Shown: positions 15,201 through 23,431, counted from the stretch's first letter. The stretch is DNA of 24,736 nt from CAZIHO01 sp964538875 (GCA_964538875.1 CAZIHO010000047.1:1-24736), one strand, 5' to 3'. Translations and numbers: made by a program. The notes: generated from the sequence alone by a model not told the origin.

Positions 15201-16471
15201 AGGAGCACCGGATGCTCGCGGATGACCTCTTCCAGGATATCCCAGACCTCCGGCGAGCCCCGGTCCACGGTTTTCTTGGCCGCCTTGATGGTGGTGACGA
15301 TCCCGCGCCGTTGCAGCTTAGAGAAAATGAACGGCTTGAATAACTCCAGCGCCATGCGCTTGGGCAGGCCGCACTGGTGCAGCTTGAGGGTGGGACCCAC
15401 CACGATGACCGATCGGCCCGAGTAGTCCACCCGCTTGCCGAGCAGGTTCTGGCGGAACCGGCCCTGCTTGCCTTTGATCATGTCCGCCAGGGACTTCAGG
15501 GGCCGCTTATTGGTACCGGTGATGGCCCGCCCGCGCCGCCCGTTGTCCAGCAGGGCATCCACAGCCTCCTGGAGCATGCGCTTTTCGTTGCGGACGATGA
15601 TGTCCGGCGCGCTCAGGTCCAACAACCGCTTCAAGCGGTTATTGCGGTTGATGACCCGCCGGTACAGATCGTTGAGGTCCGAGGTGGCAAAGCGGCCGCC
15701 GTCCAGGGGCACCAGGGGCCGCAATTCCGGCGGCAACACCGGCAACACGGTCAGAATCATCCACTCCGGGCGATTGCCGGATTCCTGGAGGGATTCCAGC
15801 AACTTGAGACGCCGGGTGTACTTCTTGATCTTGGTCTCGGAGTTGGTGGCCAGGATCTCTTCCCGCAGGCGCTTGATTTCCGCCGGCATATCGATGGTGC
15901 GCAGCAGTTCAAAGACCGCCTCAGCACCCATGCGCGCGTCGAATTCATCGCCGTGGCTCTCGATGGCCTCCAGGTATTGCTCGTCGGTGAGCAACTGACC
16001 CCGTTCCAGATCCTGGGTCATGCCCGGATCCACCACCACGAAGGATTCGAAATAGAGCACCCGCTCGATATCCCGCAGGGTCATGTCCAACAACAGACCG
16101 ACCCGGGACGGCAGCGACTTCAAGAACCAGATATGGGCCACCGGACTGGCCAATTCGATATGGCCCATACGCTCCCGGCGCACCCGGGTCTGGGTGACTT
16201 CTACGCCGCATTTCTCGCACACCACGCCCCGGTGTTTGAGCCGCTTATACTTGCCGCACAAACACTCATAATCGCTGATGGGGCCGAAGATCTTGGCGCA
16301 AAAGAGGCCATCCCGCTCCGGCTTGAAGGTGCGGTAATTGATGGTTTCCGGCTTTTTGACTTCGCCATAGGACCAGGACCGAATCATGTCCGGCGACGCG
16401 AGGCCGATCCGTATCAGATCGAAGTCCTCAGTCTGGCCTTGTTGCTTGATGTATCTCAGAAGATCTTTCAA
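12221..16471 (-). CDS. rpoC: DNA-directed RNA polymerase subunit beta' (UUG start)
   Basis: About 1416 residues (E. coli 1407). Visible landmarks are the N-terminal zinc site (CLCGKYKRLKHRGVVCEKCG), the clamp and lid region, the catalytic NADFDGDQMAVH whose three aspartates hold the active-site magnesium, the second zinc site (SDCGTEEG with CESRIGVCAQCYG) and the trigger-loop segment GTQLTMRTFHIGGAAS. The ORF can be opened nine codons earlier at an ATG (16498), but that ATG has no ribosome site. GGAG at 16483-16480 lies 8 nt before a TTG at 16471, from which the protein begins (f)MKDLLRYIKQQ, aligning exactly with E. coli MKDLLKFLK. The gene follows rpoB after about 105 bp and is followed by thrS, not by the rpsL-rpsG-fusA genes seen in many relatives. 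Confidence 0.97.
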   Translation of the reverse strand: MKDLLRYIKQQGQTEDFDLIRIGLASPDMIRSWSYGEVKKPETINYRTFKPERDGLFCAKIFGPISDYECLCGKYKRLKHRGVVCEKCGVEVTQTRVRRERMGHIELASPVAHIWFLKSLPSRVGLLLDMTLRDIERVLYFESFVVVDPGMTQDLERGQLLTDEQYLEAIESHGDEFDARMGAEAVFELLRTIDMPAEIKRLREEILATNSETKIKKYTRRLKLLESLQESGNRPEWMILTVLPVLPPELRPLVPLDGGRFATSDLNDLYRRVINRNNRLKRLLDLSAPDIIVRNEKRMLQEAVDALLDNGRRGRAITGTNKRPLKSLADMIKGKQGRFRQNLLGKRVDYSGRSVIVVGPTLKLHQCGLPKRMALELFKPFIFSKLQRRGIVTTIKAAKKTVDRGSPEVWDILEEVIREHPVLLNRAPTLHRLGIQGFEPQLVEGKAIQLHPLVCTAFNADFDGDQMAVHVPLSLEAQLEARALMMASNNILSPANGDPIIVPTQDVVLGLYYMTRHRVNADGEGMCFSGIAEARRAHEAGFADLHARVKVRIREVIVDDQGNRTERTEIKDTTVGRALLWEVVPEGLPFELINQPMGKKLVSRLVNQCYRRLGLKTTVVFADQLMYLGFRQSTRAGISIGVNDMEVPEEKAGILEAAEREVKEIENQYAAGLVTIGERYNKVVDIWSHTNDRVAKAMMDKLGKDRVTDRHGNVVEQDSFNSIFMMADSGARGSAAQIRQLAGMRGLMAKPDGSIIETPIAANFREGLNVIQYFISTHGARKGLADTALKTANSGYLTRRLVDVAQDLVVHESDCGTEEGLLMTPLIEGGDVVEPLGERILGRVAAVDIYRPGTELNEQDVICEAGTLLDERWIDIIERAGVDQVRVRSSITCESRIGVCAQCYGRDLARGHRVNRGEAVGVIAAQSIGEPGTQLTMRTFHIGGAASRAAAINNIQVKNVGTVRLHNIKTVQHASGNLVAVSRSGEVTVLDEVGRERERYKVPYGATLRVRDGQKVEGGFVVATWDPHTHPVITEVAGTLRFEEFADNVSVQSQTDEVTGLSSLVVMDAKQRPAGGKDLRPMVRLVDEAGKDLNIAGTEIPAHYYLTPGAVVSVMDGAKVGVGDVIARIPQESSKTRDIVGGLPRVADLFEARRPKEPAILAEASGTVGFGKDTKGKQRLIITKSDGEQMEELIPKWRQVNVFEGEQVEKGEVISDGELALQDILRLKGIAALAEYLVKEIQDVYRLQGVKINDKHIEVIIRQMLRKVEILDPGDSRFLRGEQVDRTALFNENDRLMAERKMPATYDSMLLGITKASLATDSFISAASFQETTRVLTEAAVRGNTDRLNGLKENVIVGRLIPAGTGLAYHSERRRKRQLEREAEGGVSVDKEVVAARVQEAFKEEATKQELNATES

Positions 16472-16479
16472 TGTCCCAT

Positions 16480-16483
16480 CTCC
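16480..16483 (-). promoter_or_regulatory. Ribosome-binding site of rpoC
   Basis: AGGAGAT on the minus strand with core GGAG sits 8 nt before the TTG at 16471-16469. It would lie inside the gene if the upstream ATG at 16498 were used, so it argues for the TTG start. Confidence 0.75.
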
Positions 16484-16576
16484 TGTGGTCGGAGGCATGG
16501 CCCCGGCGCGGCCATCTCGACCGCGCCAGATCCCCCTCCCCCACTAAACTCCGCTTGGGCAGTCCACGGGGGCCAA

Positions 16577-19500
16577 TTATTTCTGCTCGAGTTCGAGATT
16601 AATCCCGAGGGAGCGGATTTCCTTGGTCAACACGTTAAACGACTCGGGCATGCCGGCTTCGATACGGTGGTCGCCATCCACGATGTTTTTGTACATGCGG
16701 GTGCGTCCGTTCACGTCGTCCGACTTCACCGTCAGCATTTCCTGCAAGGTATAGGAGGCGCCATAGGCTTCCAGTGCCCAGACCTCCATCTCGCCAAACC
16801 GCTGCCCACCAAATTGCGCCTTACCGCCCAGGGGTTGCTGGGTGACCAGGCTGTAGGGACCAGTGGAACGGGCATGCATCTTGTCGTCCACCAGATGGTT
16901 CAGCTTCAGCATGTACATGTAGCCCACCGTCACCGGCCGCTGGAAGCGTTCCCCGGTGCGGCCGTCATACAGGGTGGTTTGACCGCTTTCCGGCAACTGG
17001 GCCAGGCGCAGCATTTCCTTGATTTCGGCCTCGTGCGCACCGTCGAACACCGGGGTGGCCATGGGCACGCCCTGACGCAGGTTCCGCGCCAATTCCAAAA
17101 TTTCCTCGCCATCCAGGCTATCCAGGTCTTCCCTTTTCCCGCTGCGGTTGTAAATCTGGTCCAGCAGTTCCCGCAACTCCGCCATGCTATTGCCATCTTG
17201 CAGCATACGGCCGATCCGTTGCCCGAGCCCTTTGGCCGCCCAACCCAAATGAGTTTCCAGCACCTGCCCCACGTTCATGCGGGACGGCACACCCAGCGGG
17301 TTGAGCACGATATCCACCGGCTCGCCATCTTCGGTGAAAGGCATATCCTCCACCGGCACCACCTTGGAAATAACGCCTTTGTTACCATGGCGGCCAGCCA
17401 TCTTGTCGCCCGGTTGCACGCGCCGCTTGACCGCCACGTAGACCTTGACCATTTTCAAGACGCCCGGGGCCAGGTCGTCGCCGGAGGTTAGCTTGCGCTT
17501 TTTCTCCTCATACTTTTCCCGGAAGGTACCGCGCTGCTGCTTGACTTGCTCACCCACCGCTTCTAACTGTTGCGCGGCGTCCTCGGCGCGGAGCCGGATC
17601 TCCAACCATTGGTCGCGCTTGATTTCCTGCAAATAGGCCTTGGTGATCTTGGCGCCGGCCTTCAAGCCCTTGGGCCCGCCGTCCGCTACCTTGCCGATCA
17701 GCATGCGTTCAATGCGCTCGAAGGTATCGTTTTCCATGATGCGTAATTGGTCATCCAGGTCCTTGCGAACCATGTCCAATTCCGCCTGCTCGATTTGGCG
17801 GGCACGGGCATCCTTTTCCACCCCATCCCGAGTGAACACCTGCACGTCAATGACGATTCCGGCCATGCCAGACGAGACCCGCAAGGAAGTGTCCTTCACG
17901 TCCGACGCCTTCTCGCCAAAAATGGCCCGCAATAATTTCTCTTCCGGGGTCAGTTGGGTCTCACCCTTCGGCGTAACCTTACCCACCAGAATGTCGCCTT
18001 CCGCGACCTCGGCCCCCACGTAGACGATGCCAGATTCGTCCAACTTGGCCAGCGCCGCGTCACCCACGTTGGGAATATCGCCGGTGATGTCCTCCGGGCC
18101 CAGCTTGGTGTCCCGGGCCATGCAGGTGAGTTCCTCGATATGGATCGTGGTAAAACGATCCTCCTGCACCAAGCGCTCGGACAGCAGGATCGAGTCCTCG
18201 AAGTTGTAGCCATTCCAGGGCATGAAGGCGACCCGCAAATTCTGACCCAGGGCTAATTCTCCCCGGTCGGTGGAAGGGCCGTCCGCCAATACATCCCCGG
18301 ATTCGATTTGGTCACCCACCTTCACCAGCGGACGCTGATTGATGCAGGTGTTCTGATTCGAGCGCATGTACTTGGTTAGATTATAAATGTCCACGCCGGG
18401 CTCGCCCGCCTCAGTTTCCTCGTCCTTGACCCGGACCACGATGCGGGCCGCGTCCACCGATTCCACCTCGCCGCCGCGCCGCGCTACCACGCACACCCCC
18501 GAGTCCTTGGCCACCACCCGTTCCATGCCGGTACCGACCAAGGGCTTTTCCGCGCGCAGGGTCGGGACCGCCTGGCGTTGCATGTTGGAGCCCATGAGCG
18601 CCCGGTTGGCGTCGTCATGCTCGAGGAAGGGAATCAGCGACGCCGCCACGGATACGATCTGTTTCGGCGACACGTCCATGTATTGCACTTCCTGGGGTCC
18701 CTTCATGGTGAATTCATTGGTGTACCGGCAGGAGATCAAATCATCAACCAGATTCCCGTCTTCATCCAATTCCGAGTTAGCCTGGGCAATGACGTACCGG
18801 CCTTCCTCAATGGCGGAAAGGTAATCAATCTTGTCCGTCACCCGTCCCCCTTCCACCAATCGGTAGGGGGTTTCCAGGAACCCATATTGGTTGGTCCGGG
18901 CATATACGGCTAAGGAATTAATCAAGCCGATATTGGGACCTTCCGGCGTCTCAATGGGACAGACCCGGCCGTAATGAGTCGGATGCACGTCGCGCACCTC
19001 GAATCCGGCACGTTCCCGGGCCAAGCCACCCGGACCCAGGGCAGACACCCGGCGCTTGTGGGTCACTTCCGACAGGGGATTGTTTTGGTCCATGAACTGA
19101 CTCAACTGGGATGAGCCAAAGAACTCCTTGATGGCCGCCGATACCGGTTTGGCGTTGATGAGTTCCTGGGGCATCAGTCCCTCGGACTCGGCCAGGGACA
19201 GCCGCTCCTTGACCGCCCGTTCGACCCGCACCAACCCGACCCGGAATTGGTTCTCGACCATTTCCCCCACGCAACGGATGCGCCGGTTGCCCAAGTGGTC
19301 GATGTCATCCACCTGACCATTGCCGTTCCGGATCGCCACCAGGGTCCGCATGGCGTCCACGATATCGGAAGTCTGACCCAGGTCCGCCACCCATTTCTGA
19401 GATTGTTCGTCGCCGCGCCGGGAAAAGTACTTGTAATCGTACAGAATACCCGGTCCCTGCTCGCACTTCCGTAACAGTCGGCGATTGAATTTCATCCGTC

Positions 19501-20725
19501 CCACTGCGGATAGATCGAACCGGTCCAGGGTGAAGAACAGGTTATGAAATAGGTTTTGGGCGGCTTCCTTGGTAGGCGGTTCGCCGGGGCGCATCATGCG
19601 ATAGATTTCGACCTGGGCCTCCAACTCGCTATTGGTTGAATCAACCCGCAACGTCTCAGAAATAAAGGAGCCATGATCGAGATCATTGGTGAACAGGGTG
19701 CGAACCGTTTCAATGCCCTTGACTCGAATCGCCGTGACCAACTTGAGGTCGATCACGGTATTGGCGGCGGCCAGCAATTCTCCGGTGGACACATCCACCA
19801 AATTGTGGGCCAATACCTTACCTTCGAGGAAATCATCCGGGACATCCAGGCTGGAAACACCGTCTTTCTGCAACAGGCGGATATGCCGAGCGGTAATGCG
19901 CCGTCCCGCCTCCACGATGACTTCATCGCCGGATTTGGACTTGATGTCGAAGGACACGGTTTCGCCACGCAACCGCTCCGGCACCAAGTCCAGTTGGATG
20001 CGATCCATGTCCACGTGATAAACGTCGGTTTCAAAGAACAGATCCAGAATCTCTTCCGGCTCATAGCCAAGAGCCCGCAACAGGACCGTCGCCGGCAATT
20101 TCCTCCGCCGGTCGATGCGCACGAACAGGTTATCCTTTGGGTCGAATTCAAAATCCAACCAAGACCCCCGGTAGGGAATCACCCGGGCCGAGAATAGGAG
20201 CTTTCCAGACGAGTGAGTCTTGCCCTTGTCGTGATCGAAGAACACGCCAGGCGAGCGATGTAACTGGGAAACGATGACCCGTTCGGTACCGTTGATAACG
20301 AAGGTGCCGGTATCGGTCATCAAGGGCAGTTCGCCCATGTAAACGTCCTGCTCCTTGATGTCCTTGACCGCCTTGGAACCCGCTGGACTATCCCGGTCGT
20401 AGATGATCAGTCGCACCAACACCCGCAGTGGAGCCGCGTAGGTGGCACCCCGCAATTGGCATTCCCGGACATCGAACGGCGGGTCCCCCAGCCGATAGCT
20501 GACGTATTCCAACACCGCGTTTCCTGAATAGCTTTCAATGGGAAACACGGATTTACAGGCGGCATGCAACCCGGTTGCCTGACGATGAGCTGGGTTGACG
20601 TCTTGTTGTAGAAAATCACGATATGAATCTATCTGGGTCGCGAGCAAAAAGGGTACTCCCAGAATACTCGGACGCTTTCCGAAGTCCTTCCGGATCCGCT
20701 TCTTTTCAGTGAACGAATAAGCCAT
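16577..20725 (-). CDS. rpoB: DNA-directed RNA polymerase subunit beta
   Basis: About 1382 residues, the beta subunit of core RNA polymerase. The N-terminus MAYSFTEKKRIRKDFGKRP, the rifampicin-pocket region (SSQLSQFMDQNNPLSEVTHKRRVSALGPGG, with wild-type-looking Asp, His and Ser at the common resistance sites), GDKMAGRHGNKGVIS and the C-terminal RSLGINLELEQK are all conserved. It is longer than E. coli RpoB (1342), partly because of a segment of about 22 residues (19441-19376) after GPGIL that begins YDYKYFSRRGDEQ and resembles the one in Xanthomonas RpoB. The start is the ATG at 20725: GAGGG lies 8 nt upstream and the product matches homologues. An upstream in-frame ATG (20770) would add 15 unconserved residues. 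Gene order rplJ-rplL-rpoB-rpoC is standard. Confidence 0.98.
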   Translation of the reverse strand: MAYSFTEKKRIRKDFGKRPSILGVPFLLATQIDSYRDFLQQDVNPAHRQATGLHAACKSVFPIESYSGNAVLEYVSYRLGDPPFDVRECQLRGATYAAPLRVLVRLIIYDRDSPAGSKAVKDIKEQDVYMGELPLMTDTGTFVINGTERVIVSQLHRSPGVFFDHDKGKTHSSGKLLFSARVIPYRGSWLDFEFDPKDNLFVRIDRRRKLPATVLLRALGYEPEEILDLFFETDVYHVDMDRIQLDLVPERLRGETVSFDIKSKSGDEVIVEAGRRITARHIRLLQKDGVSSLDVPDDFLEGKVLAHNLVDVSTGELLAAANTVIDLKLVTAIRVKGIETVRTLFTNDLDHGSFISETLRVDSTNSELEAQVEIYRMMRPGEPPTKEAAQNLFHNLFFTLDRFDLSAVGRMKFNRRLLRKCEQGPGILYDYKYFSRRGDEQSQKWVADLGQTSDIVDAMRTLVAIRNGNGQVDDIDHLGNRRIRCVGEMVENQFRVGLVRVERAVKERLSLAESEGLMPQELINAKPVSAAIKEFFGSSQLSQFMDQNNPLSEVTHKRRVSALGPGGLARERAGFEVRDVHPTHYGRVCPIETPEGPNIGLINSLAVYARTNQYGFLETPYRLVEGGRVTDKIDYLSAIEEGRYVIAQANSELDEDGNLVDDLISCRYTNEFTMKGPQEVQYMDVSPKQIVSVAASLIPFLEHDDANRALMGSNMQRQAVPTLRAEKPLVGTGMERVVAKDSGVCVVARRGGEVESVDAARIVVRVKDEETEAGEPGVDIYNLTKYMRSNQNTCINQRPLVKVGDQIESGDVLADGPSTDRGELALGQNLRVAFMPWNGYNFEDSILLSERLVQEDRFTTIHIEELTCMARDTKLGPEDITGDIPNVGDAALAKLDESGIVYVGAEVAEGDILVGKVTPKGETQLTPEEKLLRAIFGEKASDVKDTSLRVSSGMAGIVIDVQVFTRDGVEKDARARQIEQAELDMVRKDLDDQLRIMENDTFERIERMLIGKVADGGPKGLKAGAKITKAYLQEIKRDQWLEIRLRAEDAAQQLEAVGEQVKQQRGTFREKYEEKKRKLTSGDDLAPGVLKMVKVYVAVKRRVQPGDKMAGRHGNKGVISKVVPVEDMPFTEDGEPVDIVLNPLGVPSRMNVGQVLETHLGWAAKGLGQRIGRMLQDGNSMAELRELLDQIYNRSGKREDLDSLDGEEILELARNLRQGVPMATPVFDGAHEAEIKEMLRLAQLPESGQTTLYDGRTGERFQRPVTVGYMYMLKLNHLVDDKMHARSTGPYSLVTQQPLGGKAQFGGQRFGEMEVWALEAYGASYTLQEMLTVKSDDVNGRTRMYKNIVDGDHRIEAGMPESFNVLTKEIRSLGINLELEQK

Positions 20726-21047
20726 GCTGCATTCCCTCGGGTACCAATTATTACGAATTAACTCTACCAACCCAACATTCTTGCACTGTGTTCCAGACTT
20801 CCCTGCCGTCCATTTGAGCCCAACACCCTATCTCCGGGTCGCACCTTAACAGACGCAGGCTCCCGGCCTTCCCTGACTTCCCACGCCTTTATCTACCACC
20901 CATGGATACGCAATCCATTTGCCTGACCCCGCCCGTCCATGCTCCTGGCCAGAAACTCTCTCCTAAATACCAAAACAGAAGGAGGCTGGCGCCCTTCTGG
21001 GCACCAGCCTCTCCGGAAATGTGAGCAAGTGTTACTCAATGAGTAAA
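20726..21047 (-). other. rplL-rpoB intergenic region
   Basis: This 322-bp gap holds no credible gene. Its main feature is the attenuator-like hairpin at 20981-21012. A small inverted repeat, ATGGAT/ATCCAT (20902-20918), lies in the middle and the rpoB ribosome site GAGGG is at 20738-20734. I found no convincing promoter. In E. coli the equivalent gap carries a partial terminator and an RNase III site that lower rpoBC expression relative to the ribosomal protein genes. Confidence 0.6.
20973..21012 (-). terminator. Attenuator-like hairpin between rplL and rpoB
   Basis: GAGGCTGG (20982-20989) pairs with CCAGCCTC (21004-21011) and, across one C/A mismatch, GCCC pairs with GGGC around the loop TTCT. 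On the minus strand it is followed by CTTCTGTTTTGG, an interrupted U-run. It lies about 36 nt after rplL, where E. coli has a partial terminator that lets only a fraction of transcripts continue into rpoBC. The imperfect U-run fits partial termination. Confidence 0.72.
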
Positions 21048-21425
21048 TTACTTGACCTCAACAGTGGCTCCGGCCTCCTCCAACTGCTTCTTGGCGTCTT
21101 CCGCTTCTTGCTTAGACACACCTTCCTTCAGCACAGTGGGAACGCCCTCGACTGCATCCTTGGCTTCCTTAAGCCCCAGGGAAGTGAGGCTCCGCACGAC
21201 CTTGATCACCGCCACCTTGTTAGCGCCGAACCCGGTCAATACCACGTTGAATTCGGTTTGCTCCTCTACCGGAGCGGCCTCGACCGCCGACGCGGCGGGA
21301 GCGACAGCCACGGCGGCGGCCGCCGTTACACCGAATTTCTTTTCCATCATCTCAATCAGTTCGACAACGTCCATCACGGACATGTTGGCGATCGCGTCAA
21401 GAATCTCTTCTTTGGAAACAGCCAT
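21048..21425 (-). CDS. rplL: 50S ribosomal protein L7/L12
   Basis: The 125-residue acidic protein has the three classic parts: an N-terminal dimerisation domain (KEEILDAIANMSVMDVVELIEMMEKKFGV), an Ala/Val-rich flexible hinge (about residues 34-52) and the globular factor-binding domain (EFNVVLTGFGANKVAVIKVVRSLTSLGLKEAKDAVEGVP). Several dimers bind L10 to form the ribosomal stalk that recruits and activates translation GTPases. GGAG is seven bases before the ATG. It follows rplJ after 49 bp. Confidence 0.98.
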   Translation of the reverse strand: MAVSKEEILDAIANMSVMDVVELIEMMEKKFGVTAAAAVAVAPAASAVEAAPVEEQTEFNVVLTGFGANKVAVIKVVRSLTSLGLKEAKDAVEGVPTVLKEGVSKQEAEDAKKQLEEAGATVEVK

Positions 21426-21474
21426 TTTTTATCTCCGAAATCAGTCAATAAAGTGGAAAAGACGAAAGCCGTAA

Positions 21475-22002
21475 TTAGGCCGCTTCTTTCGCTTCGCGGA
21501 TCGCAGCCACCGTACGCACCAACTTGCCAGGCACCTCGTTGAGGGTCCGGGCCAGTTTGGCGATGGGGGCCTGCAATACCGACATCAGCTGGCTGACAGC
21601 TTGATCGTAGGTAGGCAGCGCCGCGACGGTCTTGATTTCGCTGGCGGGTAACAACCTGCCACTAATCGAGACCGACTTGACCACGAGTTTGTCGTTGCCC
21701 TTGGCAAAATCGCTGATAACCCGCGCGGCGGCCCCAGGATCAGACTGGGAAAACGCCAGCATCAAGGGACCGGTCAGTACGTCTTGCATGCAGACAAAGT
21801 TAGTGCCCTGAATCGCTCGACGCGCCAGAGTATTCTTCACCACACGCACGTAAACACCGGACTTACGAGCTTCAACGCGCAACGCATCCAATTGCGCAAC
21901 CGACAATCCTCTATATTCCGCCACCACGGCGGAATAGGCCTTGGAAGCAACTTCCGCTACCTCGGCGACTACGGCTTGCTTTTGAGCAAGGTTTAGCGCC
22001 AC
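21475..22002 (-). CDS. rplJ: 50S ribosomal protein L10 (GTG start)
   Basis: The 175-residue protein fits L10: it begins ALNLAQKQAVVAEVAEVA and contains YRGLSVAQLDALR and VVKNTLARRA, with a C-terminal helical tail that carries L7/L12 dimers. L10 anchors the stalk on 23S rRNA and, as L10-(L7/L12) complexes in E. coli, represses its own mRNA. The start codon is GTG at 22002, 8 nt after a perfect AGGAGG. The tail ends REAKEAA. A 299-nt structured leader precedes it, a usual setting for this autogenous control. Confidence 0.97.
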   Translation of the reverse strand: MALNLAQKQAVVAEVAEVASKAYSAVVAEYRGLSVAQLDALRVEARKSGVYVRVVKNTLARRAIQGTNFVCMQDVLTGPLMLAFSQSDPGAAARVISDFAKGNDKLVVKSVSISGRLLPASEIKTVAALPTYDQAVSQLMSVLQAPIAKLARTLNEVPGKLVRTVAAIREAKEAA

Positions 22003-22301
22003 TCGGTTTACCTCCTAAGTTGCCATGGACGGAATGATCCGCCCCCAATGATCTGGAATGGTGCCAGATCGCTTTGTGCAACCGTCGTCAGGAGTAAACC
22101 CTGATTCCGGAGCACCGTCTGCGCAGGCCGCGCGCCGCGATTAAGCCTGGGCAACCCTTCGAGACGACCCTGTTCGGCCATGCCGCCAGATAATTTGTCT
22201 CTCTGAGACCTAGACGCCTGCGGTCTTTGGCGGTCACCCCAACCCGTCTGGCCAGCTCAGCCTGGCCCGTCGCGTTGGGGTTTCCGAAAGATTCCTTTGG
22301 G
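22003..22301 (-). promoter_or_regulatory. Structured rplJL leader, probable L10 autoregulatory region
   Basis: The 299-nt gap between rplA and rplJ has no credible gene but much secondary structure. There is a long hairpin CCCCAAC/GTTGGGG with an inner GGCCAG/CTGGCC stem (22237-22280). A 5-bp stem TCAGG/CCTGA with a 7-nt loop (22088-22104) is enclosed by GTGC/GCAC (22076-22079, 22112-22115). A 7-bp stem GATCTGG/CCAGATC with a 7-nt loop lies at 22050-22070. In E. coli the same gap carries the L10-(L7/L12) binding site controlling rplJL translation. I could not verify the family consensus and saw no clear promoter. Confidence 0.5.
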
Positions 22302-22997
22302 TTAAATCTTTAGGGCGACGTGATCGATAGAAAGTCCAGGACCCATGGTGGTGGATACCGAAACCTTCTGCATATAAACGCCCTTCGAGGTGCTGGGTTT
22401 CAGCTTCATCAGGTCATGCAGCAAGACTTCCATGTTTTCCCGCAACGCGCTGGGGGTAAAACTCACCTTGCCGAGGGTAGTGTGAATGATGCCGCTCTTA
22501 TCGGTACGAAAACGCACTTGCCCCGCCTTGGCGTTCTTGACCGCCTCGCCGATGTTGGCGGTGACGGTGCCTACCTTGGGGTTAGGCATCAAGCCGCGCG
22601 GACCCAGGATAGGTCCCAAGGCGCCCACCACCCGCATGGCGTCCGGCGACGCAATAACCACGTCAAAGCCGAAGTTGCCACCCTTGATTTGTTCAGCGAG
22701 GTCCTCCATGCCAACGATGTCGGCGCCGGCGGCCTTGGCCGCCTCGGCGTTGGCTCCCTGGGTAAAGACCGCCACCCGCACCTGCTTACCCAAACCGTTG
22801 GGCAGCACCGACGAGCCACGCACCACCTGATCGGACTTGCGCGGATCGACGCCCAAATTCACACTCACGTCTACAGACTCAACGAACTTGACCGAGGAAA
22901 GGTCCTTCAATAACTGGAAGGCCTCTTCCGCGCCATATAGCTTGGAACGATTAATCTTGGTGCGAAGTTCCTTAACCCGCTTCGACAATTTTGCCAT
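22302..22997 (-). CDS. rplA: 50S ribosomal protein L1
   Basis: The 231-residue protein matches L1 (E. coli 234), from MAKLSKRVKELRTKI through VDVSVNLGVDPRKSDQVVRGS to the signature ALGPILGPRGLMPNPKVGTV and TDKSGIIHTTLGKVSF. L1 forms the mobile L1 stalk near the E site and, in E. coli, represses the rplKA mRNA by binding near its start. It begins 2 nt after the rplK stop, with its ribosome site (GAGGGGG) inside the end of rplK, so the two are translationally coupled. Confidence 0.98.
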   Translation of the reverse strand: MAKLSKRVKELRTKINRSKLYGAEEAFQLLKDLSSVKFVESVDVSVNLGVDPRKSDQVVRGSSVLPNGLGKQVRVAVFTQGANAEAAKAAGADIVGMEDLAEQIKGGNFGFDVVIASPDAMRVVGALGPILGPRGLMPNPKVGTVTANIGEAVKNAKAGQVRFRTDKSGIIHTTLGKVSFTPSALRENMEVLLHDLMKLKPSTSKGVYMQKVSVSTTMGPGLSIDHVALKI

Positions 22998-22999
22998 TT

Positions 23000-23431
23000 C
23001 TAGACCCCCTCGACATCCAAACCCATGGCCCGAGCGCTGCCCGCGATGGTACGTACCGCCGCTTCCAAATCCGCCGCGCTCAGATCCGGCATCTTGGTAG
23101 TTGCGATTTCCTCCAGTTGCGCCCGGGTGACCTTACCCACCTTGACCTTGTTGGGCGTGGCGCTGCCTTTCGGAATACCAGCTGCCTTGCGCAGCAAGAC
23201 GGAGGCAGGGGGAGTCTTGGTGATAAAGGTGAAGCTACGATCGCTGTAGACGGTGATCACCACCGGCGTCGGAATGCCCAACTCTCCACCCTGGGTTTTA
23301 GCGTTGAATTCCTTGCAGAATTGCATGATATTCACGCCGTGCTGGCCGAGGGCTGGGCCCACTGGGGGACTCGGGGTCGCCTGTCCCGCCTTGACCTGCA
23401 ACTTCACATAAGCCGTAATTTTTTTTGCCAT
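23000..23431 (-). CDS. rplK: 50S ribosomal protein L11
   Basis: The 143-residue protein matches L11 (E. coli 142): MAKKITAYVKLQVKAGQATPSPPVGPALGQHGVNIMQFCKEFN, then the rRNA-binding C-terminal domain ending RAMGLDVEGV. The proline-rich segment and the GPALGQHG signature are intact. L11 shapes the GTPase-associated centre and is needed for RelA activation. The ORF could be extended to 23509, but the ATG at 23431 gives the conserved N-terminus and has GAGG six bases upstream. It is separated from nusG by 150 bp and joined to rplA. Confidence 0.98.
   Translation of the reverse strand: MAKKITAYVKLQVKAGQATPSPPVGPALGQHGVNIMQFCKEFNAKTQGGELGIPTPVVITVYSDRSFTFITKTPPASVLLRKAAGIPKGSATPNKVKVGKVTRAQLEEIATTKMPDLSAADLEAAVRTIAGSARAMGLDVEGV

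Noticed and set aside
15377..17491. A 704-codon plus-strand reading frame opposite rpoB/rpoC, and similar long plus-strand frames (for example 14339-15343, 1839-2882, 7764-8753).
   Set aside because: They lie wholly opposite clearly conserved minus-strand genes in high-GC DNA, where antisense frames stay open by codon bias. Their translations are rich in His, Gln, Gly and Arg and show no recognisable domain.
16577..20725. Rifampicin-resistance substitutions in rpoB.
   Set aside because: The rifampicin-pocket residues visible (Asp in FMDQNN, His in THKRR, Ser in VSALG) are the ordinary sensitive-type residues.
20726..20770. Upstream ATG start for rpoB.
   Set aside because: The ribosome site GAGGG (20738-20734) and the conserved N-terminus both point to the ATG at 20725.
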